From: Cryptomeria japonica
Taxonomy: Eukaryota; Streptophyta; Pinopsida; Cupressales; Cupressaceae
Assembly: GCF_030272615.1 (NCBI RefSeq)
Contig: NC_081412.1
Coordinates: 106,336,296-106,400,295 of the forward strand
Direction: 5' to 3'
Length of the DNA: 64,000 nt
Below the pieces are notes generated by a model that worked only from the letters and a program-made list of their open reading frames with translations, was not told the origin of the DNA and did not search any database. Of the stretch, positions 46,409-55,911 are shown piece after piece (the first letter of the stretch is position 1; every line of letters starts with the position of its first letter). The translations under genes were made by a program, and so were the position numbers.

Positions 46409-46740
46409 TCGCTGAGACGTTTCAACTCATTCACATCCATTTCAAGTAAATGATCTAAATTTTTATAAGAAATATTTCTCTTCACCTATTTAGCTAGATC
46501 CACAATATGCTCATCCATACCGGTGGTAGGAGGTAAGGATCCCGACCCCTCTCCTTTGACCTCCATTGGTTCAACTTGGGCAAGATCCTCCCTATGTTCT
46601 TCAAGAGGTTTGTTTGCCTCAGCTCCCGCTTGAGAACTTCCTTCTTCTTGAGCCCGTTCTGCACATAATTTAAGATGAGAGAGAATATTTTTAATGCAAT
46701 GAAATTCCAAGTATAATTTGAAACCAAATTTCCAAGTCAT

Positions 46741-47572
46741 AATAAGACCTAAATATTATGTCATAATAGGTGGACTATTATGTCATATTTAAGACCTATT
46801 ATTGCATAATAGGTCCTAGTATCACATGTAATAGGTCCTAATATATACATAATATAAGTCTTAAGGGGACTCTTGAGGATAATGTGAAATGTTTTTGCAT
46901 ACATGGTCATATTAAGTCATGTAATAGAACCTATTATGACATAATAGGTTCTATTATGTCATATTTAAGACCTATAATCACATAATAATTCATAATATCA
47001 CATAATAGGTCTTACTATGACTTAATATGACCATGCATGCAAAAACATTTCACAGTATACTTGACTCCCCTTAAGACCTATATTATGTGATATTAGGACC
47101 TATCATGCAATTAAATAGGTCTTAAATATGACATAAGTTAGAACCTATTATGACATAATAGGTCTTATTAATTATGACTTAATATGACCACGTATGCAAA
47201 AACATTTCACAATATACTTGACTCCCCTTAAGACCTATATTATGCAAATATTAGGACCTATTACTTGTGATATTAGGACCTAAATTATGCGATAATAGGT
47301 CATTAATATCACATACATAATAGGCCCTAATATCTCATAATATAGGTCTTAAGGGGACTCACGTATATAATGTGAAATGTTTTTGCATACATGGTCATAT
47401 TAAGTCATAATAAAACCTATTATGTCATAATAGGTTCTATTATGTCAAATTTAAGATATGTATTATTGCATATAATAGGTCCTAATATCACATAATAGGT
47501 CCTAGTATCACATAATATAGGTTTTAAGGGGACTCAAGTATAATGTGAAATATTTTTGCATTCACTTGAAAA
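46741..47572. repeat. Cluster of alternating inverted repeats (F-R-R-F-F)
   Basis: The core of each unit is TCTTAAGGGGACTC, about 15 bp, ATGTGAAATGTTTTTGCATA, CATGGTCATATTAAGTCATA, followed by several CTATTATGTCATAATAGG palindromes. Forward copies are at about 46857-46975, 47347-47460 and 47520-47570; reverse copies at about 47013-47090 and 47178-47250. The intervening DNA is almost wholly AATAGGTCCTAATATCACAT-type motifs. The cluster abuts the 5' end of the transposase-like gene, as subterminal repeats of a DNA transposon would. Confidence 0.85.
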
Positions 47573-47994
47573 CAAATTAAACACAATGTTTGTTTGTTTG
47601 AAAGTGTTTGATTGTTTTGATCATGCAAGCACAAATCTTAGGGCTGGTTGGGACAATAGTTATTGAATCTCACTTGGGGGGTTACCCCGAGCCACACAAT
47701 TCAGAGCAGATACTTAGGTGCTTGACCCCACTGGCTCCCCTCCACGACACTCACTTCTCTGAGGCAGCCAAGCACCAGTCCCCACAAAAACTCCTCATGG
47801 CAAACTTTGTATCTCTACTAAGAACTATATGTGTGTGAGCTGATCCAGAGGTCCAACCTCCTGCCCAACAACTAGAAGGTTTTGGGCTTCTAACACAAAA
47901 AAGGCACTAGTAAGGGCATAGATCCGGTGAGTTAACATCGCTATGCCATTCTAACACTCATTGCTTGCAACTTTCATTACAGTCACTTTTATTT
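47573..47994. other. Right end of composite insertion
   Basis: GC-richer unique sequence with a CTTGGGGGGTTACCCCGAG palindrome at about 47673-47691. An open frame (47608-47838) has no recognisable features. The terminus CAGTCACTTTTATTT is followed by ATAGTGGTT and LINE sequence. Confidence 0.4.
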
Positions 47995-48780
47995 ATAGTG
48001 GTTTGGAAGAGCTTGGCTTTAGCTTGTTACCATTTTGGGTCATTCCCTCTCACTGATCCTTAAGGGCTACCTTTATTATTTAGTTTGTTGCAGGAAACTG
48101 AATCATCTAAATGTGATTTGATTGTTGTTGTAGACCCTAGAAATTTATTTGTTGTTCAGAGGTTGGGTTTGGTGGGAGGTCATGTGTGGCCTTCCTCTTC
48201 TAGGAAGAATCTCCATGATAAAAGGAAGGTTCAACGAGACGGGTTTTAGTCTCCCCATCCTCATGATGTGTTAAAGATAAATATTGATGTTTCATCGAGA
48301 GGTAATCCTAGGCATGCCGGAATCAGTGGAGTTGGAAGAGATAATTTGGGGGTTGTTCATTTCTTCTTCTCTTTGTATAATGAACATAATTCTAACAACT
48401 TTATGGAAGCCTTTGCCATCCTTTATGCTTTGGAAAGAGGTTTCTCTCTTGGATGGAGAAAGATTATATGTGAATCTGATTCTAAGATAGTGATTGATTT
48501 GCTTAATAAGCAGCAGGTGGAGGGTTCAAAGTGGCATTTGGGCTCGGCGGTTGAACAAATCAAGAGAATTGGTAGATCGTTGGGTTCTATTTCTTTCTGT
48601 CATGTTCCTCAGGAATGGAGTAGGGTTGTTGATTGTTTGGCAAAATGGGCTTTTGAGGAGATGGAGGAGTGTAACATCAATGATTGGGGTCACTTGTCCT
48701 CTGATTATTCTTGGGTTTTAGAAGACTTGGTCATGGAGGACATGAGGAATTATTTGGGAGTCTCTAGTGAGGGTTGATTT
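47995..48780 (+). pseudogene. LINE ORF2, C-terminal RNase H
   Basis: After a linker (LLQETESSKCDLIVVVDP, about 48083) the frame reads VLKINIDVSSRGNPRHAG (first Asp about 48280), NFMEAFAILYALERG (Glu about 48406), IICESDSKIVIDLL (Asp about 48478) and WSRVVDCLAKWAFE, ending at TGA 48775-48777. It would remove the RNA strand during LINE copying. The 169-codon frame 48268-48777 has no internal stop, making it the best-preserved part of the LINE; one TAG lies in the linker at 48247-48249. Confidence 0.92.
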
Positions 48781-48902
48781 GGTGGATGTTTTTGGTTGGG
48801 TGTTTGGTCGGTTGCTTGGGCTGACTTGCTTATATTGCTTTGTATTGATCTTTCTTGATTAATAAAATTTTCACCCCTTTTCTTAAAAGAATAAAATAAA
48901 AT
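48781..48902 (+). other. LINE 3' UTR and A-rich tail
   Basis: GATTAATAAAATTTTCACC supplies a polyadenylation signal at about 48859, followed by an AAAGAATAAAATAAAAT tail ending at the target duplication. Confidence 0.75.
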
Positions 48903-49440
48903 AAGGTTTTGTCCATTTTGAAGTAAGGGTTTAGTTTATTAGAAATATAGATTATTGAAAAGGACTTCTAGTGCGAGGAAGATATTGTAAGAGAATTTAA
49001 GTTGTATATTATTATTATATTATTATATTTATTTGGAACATTGAAATTGAAGTTATCACACAATTTTAAAAATATTAATATAATTTGACATTTGATATGA
49101 AATATGTAATATAATTAATTTTTTTTGAATTTTTCACCCAATGTTTGCAATATAGACCAATAGAAACAAAGAAAAATGAGATTTGTATAAACTTGCAAAA
49201 TAAAAAATAAAGATAAACAATAGAAGTTTCATTCAAAATTTTTAATTATGTGATATGATTGATGAAGCTAATAGAAAAATTGAATGCAATTGATACACAA
49301 ATAAAAAACAAAAAAATTAAAAGATTTCATTTAACCAATCTTCATCAATAAAAACTTGGTTGGTGCATAATATATATTTAATTAACTTTATATTGATTAT
49401 TCTATTAATTAAAAAATGATGAATTTAATAAAAAAAATTA
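48903..49440. repeat. Old dispersed repeat, copy B (right block)
   Basis: Begins with the second LINE target duplication (48903-48912) and is collinear with 4557-4800 of copy A (AGTAAGGGTTTAGTTTATT, GAGGAAGATATTGTAAGA, TGCATAATATATATTTAATT), with about 300 extra bases in its middle (about 49020-49315) that copy A lacks. Confidence 0.75.
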
Positions 49441-49981
49441 AATAAGATTTAATATCCCACATATATTGAGAATCAACAAAATTTGACCTCTAACAAACTT
49501 ATTAGTCATTCAACTTCAACAGTCTTTATCTATGACATTGAAAAATTTAAATGTTCATTTTAAAAAACAAATATATTTTTTTATTTTTAAACTAATTACG
49601 CAGAAGGCCTTCCTATATTGAATATATCAACTGATTTAAGAAATCAATAGTACAATTGTTTTAGAAAAATATTACCAATCCCCTTTCCTCCCCCAAGAAA
49701 AGTATTTTACGTGAAGAAGTTAAAGGAGAAAAATATTACCTATATTGACATTCCAATCATCGAGACAAGTACATTCATGGCCAAAACTTAAAAAGTTGTA
49801 ATGAACTGGCAAGTGAATCCATCCCCGTTCCACACAAAATCTCATACATGGAAAACATGAGAAAGCCAAATTAGTAAATAGACTGTAGGAAAATAAAAAG
49901 ATTAGCATCAAGTATCACAAATGGATTATCTCTTGGATTGTTTGACAGGAACCAAATACTTTTAAAAGGTTGACTCAAGAG
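49441..49981. other. Unassigned AT-rich DNA
   Basis: No coding, repeat or RNA signal recognised. Confidence 0.35.
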
Positions 49982-50105
49982 CAATTATCATCAAACTAGG
50001 ATCAAAGGTTGCATTCAAGACACAGGATGGTTTGTATAAGTGGATGGTGATGTCATTTGTACTAACAAATGCCCCAAGCTTGTTCATGATGCTGATGAAC
50101 AATTT
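49982..50105 (+). pseudogene. Gypsy RT fragment
   Basis: NYHQTRIK followed, after a 1-base frameshift, by KVAFKTQDGLYKWMVMSFVL and TNAPSLFMMLMNNFL. This is the RT stretch YHQIRI...KTAFxTxxGxYEWxVMPFGLTNAPxxFxxLM of Ty3/Gypsy elements. Only about 41 codons remain and neither LTR nor flanking pol is seen. Confidence 0.85.
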
Positions 50106-50533
50106 CCTAGAAAAATCGGTCTGGAATCCCTCCACCAAATAGGCAAACAAATAATCAAGTTCAAGAAAACATAAACTCCCACTTAAATGAGCCTTCAGTC
50201 CATACCACTTTGGCTAATATCACTGACAGTCGTCATTGACTTACAATTATTCTGGAATCTAAAAGTACAAAACAAGCTTACCAACAGAAGTGTACTAATT
50301 TTCGGCCGCGGCTATTCTAGGTCCAAAACAGATCTGTTGTACAGTGTGTTAGTGACAGGTTAGTCAATCGTAACCGTTAACTGCAAAATCGACGGTGTAA
50401 AACGCATGACTAACACGCATGTTAGTCAATCCATCCTGTCTTTTTAGAGCCAGAATAGGCGCGTCCCTAATCTTCTGATTAACAATGTTCAAGGACATAA
50501 AGACAACCAAATGGCCATCATGAGCTGTCTAAA
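50106..50533. other. Unassigned DNA with a small hairpin
   Basis: GACTAACA-CGCA-TGTTAGTC at 50408-50427 is a perfect 8-bp stem; GTTAGTCAATC occurs twice around it (about 50354 and 50421). 50300-50410 is CpG-richer than its surroundings. It could be a relic of a small inverted-repeat element. Confidence 0.4.
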
Positions 50534-50944
50534 TGATCAGAAATAAGTCAGAGTATTCAATAAAATGAAATATTTAATATTCAATCAATTTTTGTCTTTA
50601 TATAAATGTAATAACCTTTCAATACTGGATTGTCTTTTCGACTTCCGATGAGGACATAAATGTAGTGGTTGTTTAGCTTCTTTGAAAGCTTATAAATAAG
50701 CTCAATTCGAATCCAATTGCAAGGAGTTGGAGAGTTATGGAGTTATAGAGCTATAGGCATACACTCCTTCACAAGATTGCCTAAATTGTACAGGCTTAGG
50801 CATACAACTCTCTTTTATAGAGTTTTCCCAAATTGGATACATTTCAGGCATACAACTCTCTTTTACAGAGTTTGCCCAAATGGGATAAATTCAAGGGCAC
50901 ACAACTCTCTTTCACAGAGTTTTGCCAAAAATTATGCATCTACA
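50534..50944 (+). repeat. 5' LTR of TRIM, with internal tandem repeats
   Basis: 411 bp. Its 3' half consists of about four copies of a 45-50-bp unit containing GGCATACAACTCTCTTTTA and CAGAGTTTGCCCAAATTGG. Confidence 0.8.
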
Positions 50945-51206
50945 GCCAATGAGCCGCTGCCCATACTATGCCAAACTCTTCCTTGTCTTCATCTTCAGCA
51001 GAAGGAAACAAGGAAGCTACTGCAGCAGCTACCAAGGAACTAGTAGCTGCTACACCTCAAGCTGACCAGGCTCCTGCTGCTATAGCAGATCAGGAAGAAG
51101 CGATTATTCTCTCGAGAGTCTCACTAGCACTTTCAAGTTACATGGCATAATTTTATTTGGAAGATGATCGAGCAATGGGGCCCATTGTCTTTCAAGAAGG
51201 GAGTAA
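50945..51206 (+). pseudogene. TRIM internal region with a short Ala-rich frame
   Basis: ATG 50968 opens 60 codons: MPNSSLSSSSAEGNKEATAA, then a run rich in Ala and Gln, ending SSYMA and TAA 51148. The same frame continues FYLEDDRAMGPIVFQEGS to the LTR. The family of this peptide is unknown to me. TRIMs are usually non-coding, so it is more likely a remnant of a parent gag than a working gene. Confidence 0.45.
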
Positions 51207-51691
51207 TGATTAGAAATAAGTGAGAGTATTAAATATTTTAATCTTTAATTAATTTTTGTCCTCATATAAATGTAATAACCTTTCAATACTCGATTGTCTT
51301 TTCGACTTCCCAAATGTGGTGGTTGTTCAACTTCTTTGAAAGCTTATAAATAAGCCCAATTTGAATCCAATTGTAAGGAGTTGGAGAGTTATAGAGTTAC
51401 AGAGTTATAGGCATACAACTCTTAGGACGAATTTGCAAAGCTATGACATGCATCTCGTCTGTTGAGTTAGCCAATTTGTATCAGCTCTCATGAAGTCCAT
51501 AGGCATACTCTCCTTCACAAGATTGCCTAAATTGTACAGGATCGGGCATACAACTCTCTTTTATAGAGTTTGCCCAAATTGGATAAATTCGAGGCATACA
51601 ACTCTCTTTTACAGAGTTTGCCCAAATTGGATGGATTCTTGGCATACAACTCTCTTTCACAGAGTTTGCCCAAAATTGTATGGTTCTTACA
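51207..51691 (+). repeat. 3' LTR of TRIM
   Basis: 485 bp, collinear with the 5' LTR but with an extra segment at about 51416-51500 (GGACGAATTTGCAAAGC and on) absent from the 5' copy. Confidence 0.8.
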
Positions 51692-54600
51692 TATTTTCAA
51701 TGAATTAATTTTTTTTATATAATTTATTATTTGTTTACAATACCACAAATTTTGCTTTGGGTATTGTCCTCTGAATTGACAAAATAATTCAAATCACTAA
51801 ACAAGCAAGAAGAATGACTCATAAAGTTAAGCTAATGATGCCAGAGCATACTACATCAGATTGAACTGTCCAACAAAAACAAATTCTTGATTGTGCTTCC
51901 CATTGGATCAATGGAATGTGATTCCCATCTGCTATGGAGAAGAAGGCACAACTGGATGGCATTGGAGTACTAATGGAAGAATTGAAGGTGGTCTGCATAT
52001 CACCAACTTCTGAATACATAGTTGTATGTTGTCCTATGCAAGATATCTTAGTAATATCGGCTAATATATTTTCTACTTTGGTTGTCTATGTCTTTTTCTC
52101 ATTACATATCTGCTACAAGAACAGAGGGAAAGGAGCTTAGTATTTTAAGAGGCACATCAAACAATGGCAGGAAATGTAGAATACAACGATAAGACCCAGA
52201 TGGCATATAATGTTGTCACAGGTTAAGAATGAAACCCTCACATAGTAAAATACACCCAAAAAAAAAATTGTTTTCAGCTGTTAAATTCTGTTCTAAAAAA
52301 TCGTCTCACATCAGGGAAAATAACTTTAAGATAGTTGAAATGTTCTTCGCCTCATGTTTGAAAGAATGTTTTCATTTAAATGGCTGCAAAAATCTTGTCT
52401 CAAGCTCAAGAGCAGAACTTAGCTCTATAATTTTGATATTTTTAAATCAATCTTTTGTTTAAAAAACAAATGGTCGTGGTAGGGTTCTGTAATTTTTTCT
52501 TGCAAACTCTGTCTATAGCATGATATAATTTATTAATTTATTTAATGAGGTTAGTCACTTGCTATAATTTCAATGAGCTCTATTTTTTTGAAATGTGTAT
52601 GTGGTTTGATAAAAAAAATCTTTGTTCCTTTTCCAACATCTACCTTGTCATAAATATAAGTAAAATATTTCATCCAATATTTTGAGTAATGTCATATTGT
52701 GTAGCTTCTACTCTTGAAAGTCTTCTGCCTATCATGTTTTGTTAATTGAAGGCTTCCTACTTACAATCCAAGTGGCTTCAAATCATTCCAATCTACAATA
52801 CCAAAAGGCAAAACAAAAATTAAGTATGGTTTAGTAATATGTAATATCGATAAAACCAACTTCAAGCTTTCATCTATGACTTTTACTACAAAGAAACATA
52901 GACGAAAACTAGTTATGTTGGCAAACTTACTTTTTGTTTAGGACCTTATGAGGACCTTCATAATATAAAGAGAACCATCAAACCTCAAGGGCATGGTCCC
53001 TCCACTTTCTCGATGGCTTTTATAAGTGATAGTTGAACAAGGAATCTAAGAAGCTCGCGATGTACAAAAATGGGGTGTGATTGCATTGGCTATAAACTAT
53101 TATCCTATAATTTTTTTAAAAGGTACACTGATAGAATTTAATAGTGCATTGCTAAACTTATAGTCTAGTGGAGTTGAGTATGTAAAATTGCATGTGTTTG
53201 TTATCTCCACATGATTCTGATGTCACTTTTATACACACTATGTAATCAATTTTGTTAGGATTATATTTATTCCTCAAAGTTTTTTTTAGTTTTTGAATTC
53301 TAGAACACATAATGTTTAATTGTTAATGATTTATTCATATACTTTTATTTGTCAGGTACTATATAGGAAACAAATTCCTTGTATTTTAGCTTGCTCAAAA
53401 TTGATCATTTGATAAAAAGTATTGTCTATTCGTGTATTTTTTTGCTCGGTGTCTATTCGTGTATTGTAACATTAGATTTCATTGTTATATTTGTAGCAAC
53501 CTCCATTTTTTTTTTAATTATTTTTACTAATACTTATTAAAGTGATTTTAATGCATGATCATGTAGACATTTCTCAAGTAAGAGACACAATCATTGATCA
53601 CATAGAAATTTCTCAAGTAAGAGGTACCACAATTTTGCATAAGACATCCAAATTTGTATGAACTATCATTAACCTTGCAAAAAAATGTGTTGAATTAATA
53701 AAATAAAATAAAATAAAAATCAATTTTGCATGATAGTTTCCAGTGCATATTGTTTTTACCTTATTTAATCACATTTCTTTTAAAGATTTTTTTTATATAT
53801 AACAAGCACTAACAAGATCAAAAATCATTGAAAGAGATGCCCTTGCAATAATTTATTACTCTATATGTTCAAATTTTTCTCTAATAAATGTTGTTATCAA
53901 ATTATATTGATACACCAATATGTCATAAGTGCATGAAATTCACAAAACTGAAAATGAGAAAATACGTTTTATAGACTTGATTTAGTTGGAAAATGAGAGT
54001 TCACTAGTTAGTCATTATTTTTATATGCCTTTCTTCTAACTTATGTAATCAAAGTGCATACATTTATAACTACAAGGAAATCTTCTTTCTTTTCTACAAA
54101 ACTAATGCCAATAGTGCTTGTTAATATATTTTCTCTAGCATAAAGATAGATGACAATGTCAATGTGATCCCGCAATTAATATATTACTATCGACACAAAC
54201 GAGATTATATGAATATGGTGGTAAAATAAAGATACCTTTGCATTAAGATAATTTTAGATCCTTAAGTCAAAAGAATCACCGAGGGAGACGGAAATTACAA
54301 GAAACTAGATTTTTCATGGGTTGAGACATCATCTTACTTTCAGAATAGTTTTCACCCAGTCCTTGACGTTGGCCTCTAAATGCTTGATGTTTGTGGTGTT
54401 CATTTTTGGTATAAAATTGGTATATTTTTCACTGTCAATTAGGACTTGATTTAAAGAGTGGTATTGCAAGATTTATGAAATAGACTTTTGGCAAGTCTTA
54501 TATTGACATATAAGAAAGAGCAACTATTCTACTTAAAACTTAAGATATATTTATGTGGTTCAAATTTCAGCAGTAGTAGTTACTTACGATGTAAGTTTCC

Positions 54601-54765
54601 ATAATTAACTATAAGAGTGTTAAAGTATAGATTGTTGATTTGGTTGATATCAATCTTCCAAGTAGAGTATTTTCCTTCTATTATTTCATGAACTATGTTG
54701 CACTAGTGTCATTTGAAACCTTAAAATATTCTTAAAGACTTCATCTTTTTTTATTCATCGACAAT
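51692..54765. other. Unassigned AT-rich DNA
   Basis: Open frames such as 51934-52140 and 52229-52462 show no domain, no splice context and no repeats. Nothing else recognised in 3 kb. Confidence 0.35.
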
Positions 54766-54792
54766 CCTCCCTCCCCCCACCGCCCCCCCCCC

Positions 54793-54832
<40 letters not shown>
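54766..54832. repeat. Compound microsatellite poly-C / (CT)n / (CA)n
   Basis: A C-rich run at 54766-54796, then (CT)9, then (CA)12 ending at about 54832. Confidence 0.95.
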
Positions 54833-54833
<1 letters not shown>

Positions 54834-55911
54834 TTTATTAATTTATTTAATTGATCCACACTCCACTAATTTACAACATAATTTTAAATAAGAGGTATGA
54901 GGGGAGTTTCTATCTTGTACACCAAGATTTACAATCCTACTTTGAGATGAGCTTGACCATCCTTAGTCCATATTTTTTCCTTTACTTTGAACACAGTACA
55001 TAATTTTACAATAGAAGATTCTAATAAATATAAAATAATGAAATGAAATGCATACACAGATATGATAATGCATGCTTCCACTGCATAGTGAAATTGCACT
55101 ATTCAATATGTAAAAGATTCAATAGGAAGCATAGCTAAAGAAAACAATATATAATGAATATGCGTAATTCCCTTTTGCATTTTGATATTGAAAAATAGGG
55201 TGGGTGATTAAAGGGCTTGTAATGGAATTCTCACCACTATAAGGTGGCTCAATTTAATTTTACACATGTAAAAGATATTAAAAATTTAAACTAGTAGATG
55301 AAATTATATACACAGAGAAGAATATTGTATGCCTCCATTGTACCATGGTATTGCACTATTCAATCTAAAAACAAATTCTTACACAATTCAAGCATTTTAT
55401 ACATGTAATAAATACATATTAAGCCCAAATCTCTCTACTTTTAATTTTGTAACATGGTAATTTTGAAGACCCTTGTGCTCCAAATTTCTCTCATGTTTCT
55501 TCTCATTTGACCATTCATCCATTTTTGGCGCTTTTACATTAACCACTTCTCCATGCCAATGCCTTGTTGAGTCTCATTTAGAGGAATATGCTCTATAATA
55601 GAGAACTTGTTATGCATTACAAAATAATCTATTGTAAAATAAGTAGACTTGAAATATATTCAACAATAATTATGGGTGGTGTTAGACTTGGTAAGAGTTA
55701 GAGTAGTAGCAAAGGTAGACAAAAAGAACTCTCTTATCTATTAGTAGTGAATTAGATTTATCTTGATATTGCATGTATTGTAAAGATAGTTATCCAATCT
55801 ACCAATAATGAAAAGATATTAGATTTTCTTTAAAATGCATTCACTCCTAAACATGAGGATGATTGTGTTAGAAGAATGTGTTTTTGTGGTTCTCATTGAT
55901 GTCAAATTTGT
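54833..55911. other. Unassigned AT-rich DNA
   Basis: TTCAATCTAAAAA- and GTGAAATTGCACTATTCAAT-type motifs recur (about 55088 and 55347), suggesting an old duplication of about 260 bp offset. No coding signal. Confidence 0.35.

Larger units (their letters stand above)
42643..46740 (-). pseudogene. Multi-exon transposase-like gene of an unnamed eukaryotic family
   Basis: A large first exon runs from 46740 to 43535 and three short ones follow: 43122-43418, 42870-42998 and about 42652-42740, each with AG/GT-type borders. In order: an N-segment (GMDEHIVDLAK, LEMDVNELKRLSE); a helix-turn-helix-like ISSLSSKFGFSRKTISKYVK (about 45780); TSFWNDNTHPSSNNTDVIKK; MFERLRPYYVKLNKVFKTCC; a CGTCGDW knuckle-like motif (about 45195); FAKWKAQQFQTL; AVDFVKKYS (Asp at 44925-44927); EIQSRHYFSKQITI; HFYISDDKEHD; VWSDGCATQFKSSRLFY (Asp at 44640-44642); FFESGHGKGEHYGA; and in the last exons VERTRSLHCV, IFVVIAEDGN and SVVVQGTYFKQV. 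I know this order from uncharacterised proteins of animals, mosses and gymnosperms and infer a DDE-type nuclease. Stops (near 46490, 45870, 45356, 44772), a frameshift near 45190, a SINE and a solo LTR break it. Confidence 0.7.
33691..47994. mobile_element. Composite 14.3-kb insertion carrying a transposase-like gene
   Basis: The block lies between LINE fragments and is flanked by ATAGTGGTT. From left to right: AT-rich end, palindromic satellite, accessory ORF (-), gag-like gene (-), RPA70N-like exon (-), spacer, transposase-like gene (-), inverted-repeat cluster, right end. It may be one very large DNA transposon that captured or received other pieces, or several successive insertions. The ends (CCCACTTTTACC and CAGTCACTTTTATTT) are not inverted repeats of one another, so the single-element reading is tentative. 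Confidence 0.45.
20686..48902 (+). mobile_element. Plant LINE (L1-like, with RNase H), split by three later insertions
   Basis: The LINE's own pieces are 20686-23784, about 31020-31946, 33520-33690 and 47995-48902, about 5.1 kb in all. They hold ORF1 with a CCHC knuckle, an AP-type endonuclease, RT and a C-terminal RNase H. The 3' end has AATAAAATTTTC and an A-rich tail with AAAAT units (48876-48902). A 10-bp near-perfect target duplication flanks it. The RT thumb and the Cys/His region usually found before RNase H are not seen between 33690 and 47995, so an internal deletion is likely. Confidence 0.9.
50534..51691 (+). mobile_element. TRIM (terminal-repeat retrotransposon in miniature)
   Basis: Two direct repeats, 50534-50944 and 51207-51691, both starting TGAT(C/T)AGAAATAAGT and ending ..TACA, enclose only 262 bp. 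Both contain GCTTATAAATAAGC-type promoter sequence (about 50689 and 51342). AGAAGGGAG precedes the second LTR as a polypurine tract. Neither a good primer site nor a target duplication was found (CTAAA left, TATTT right). Confidence 0.78.

Noticed and set aside
47608-47838. 76-codon ORF at the right end of the composite insertion
   Set aside because: No conserved motif; the open frame includes a palindromic GC-rich tract and seems accidental.
33681-48000. CACTA-type transposon ends (CACAATAGTGG ... TATAGTG)
   Set aside because: The left end is not CACTA, the two ends are not inverted repeats of each other beyond a few bases, and the shared ATAGTGGTT is a direct repeat at the LINE junctions.
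51934-52140. 68-codon ORF with hydrophobic end as a small membrane protein
   Set aside because: No homology I recognise, no splice or promoter context, and length within chance expectation for this composition.
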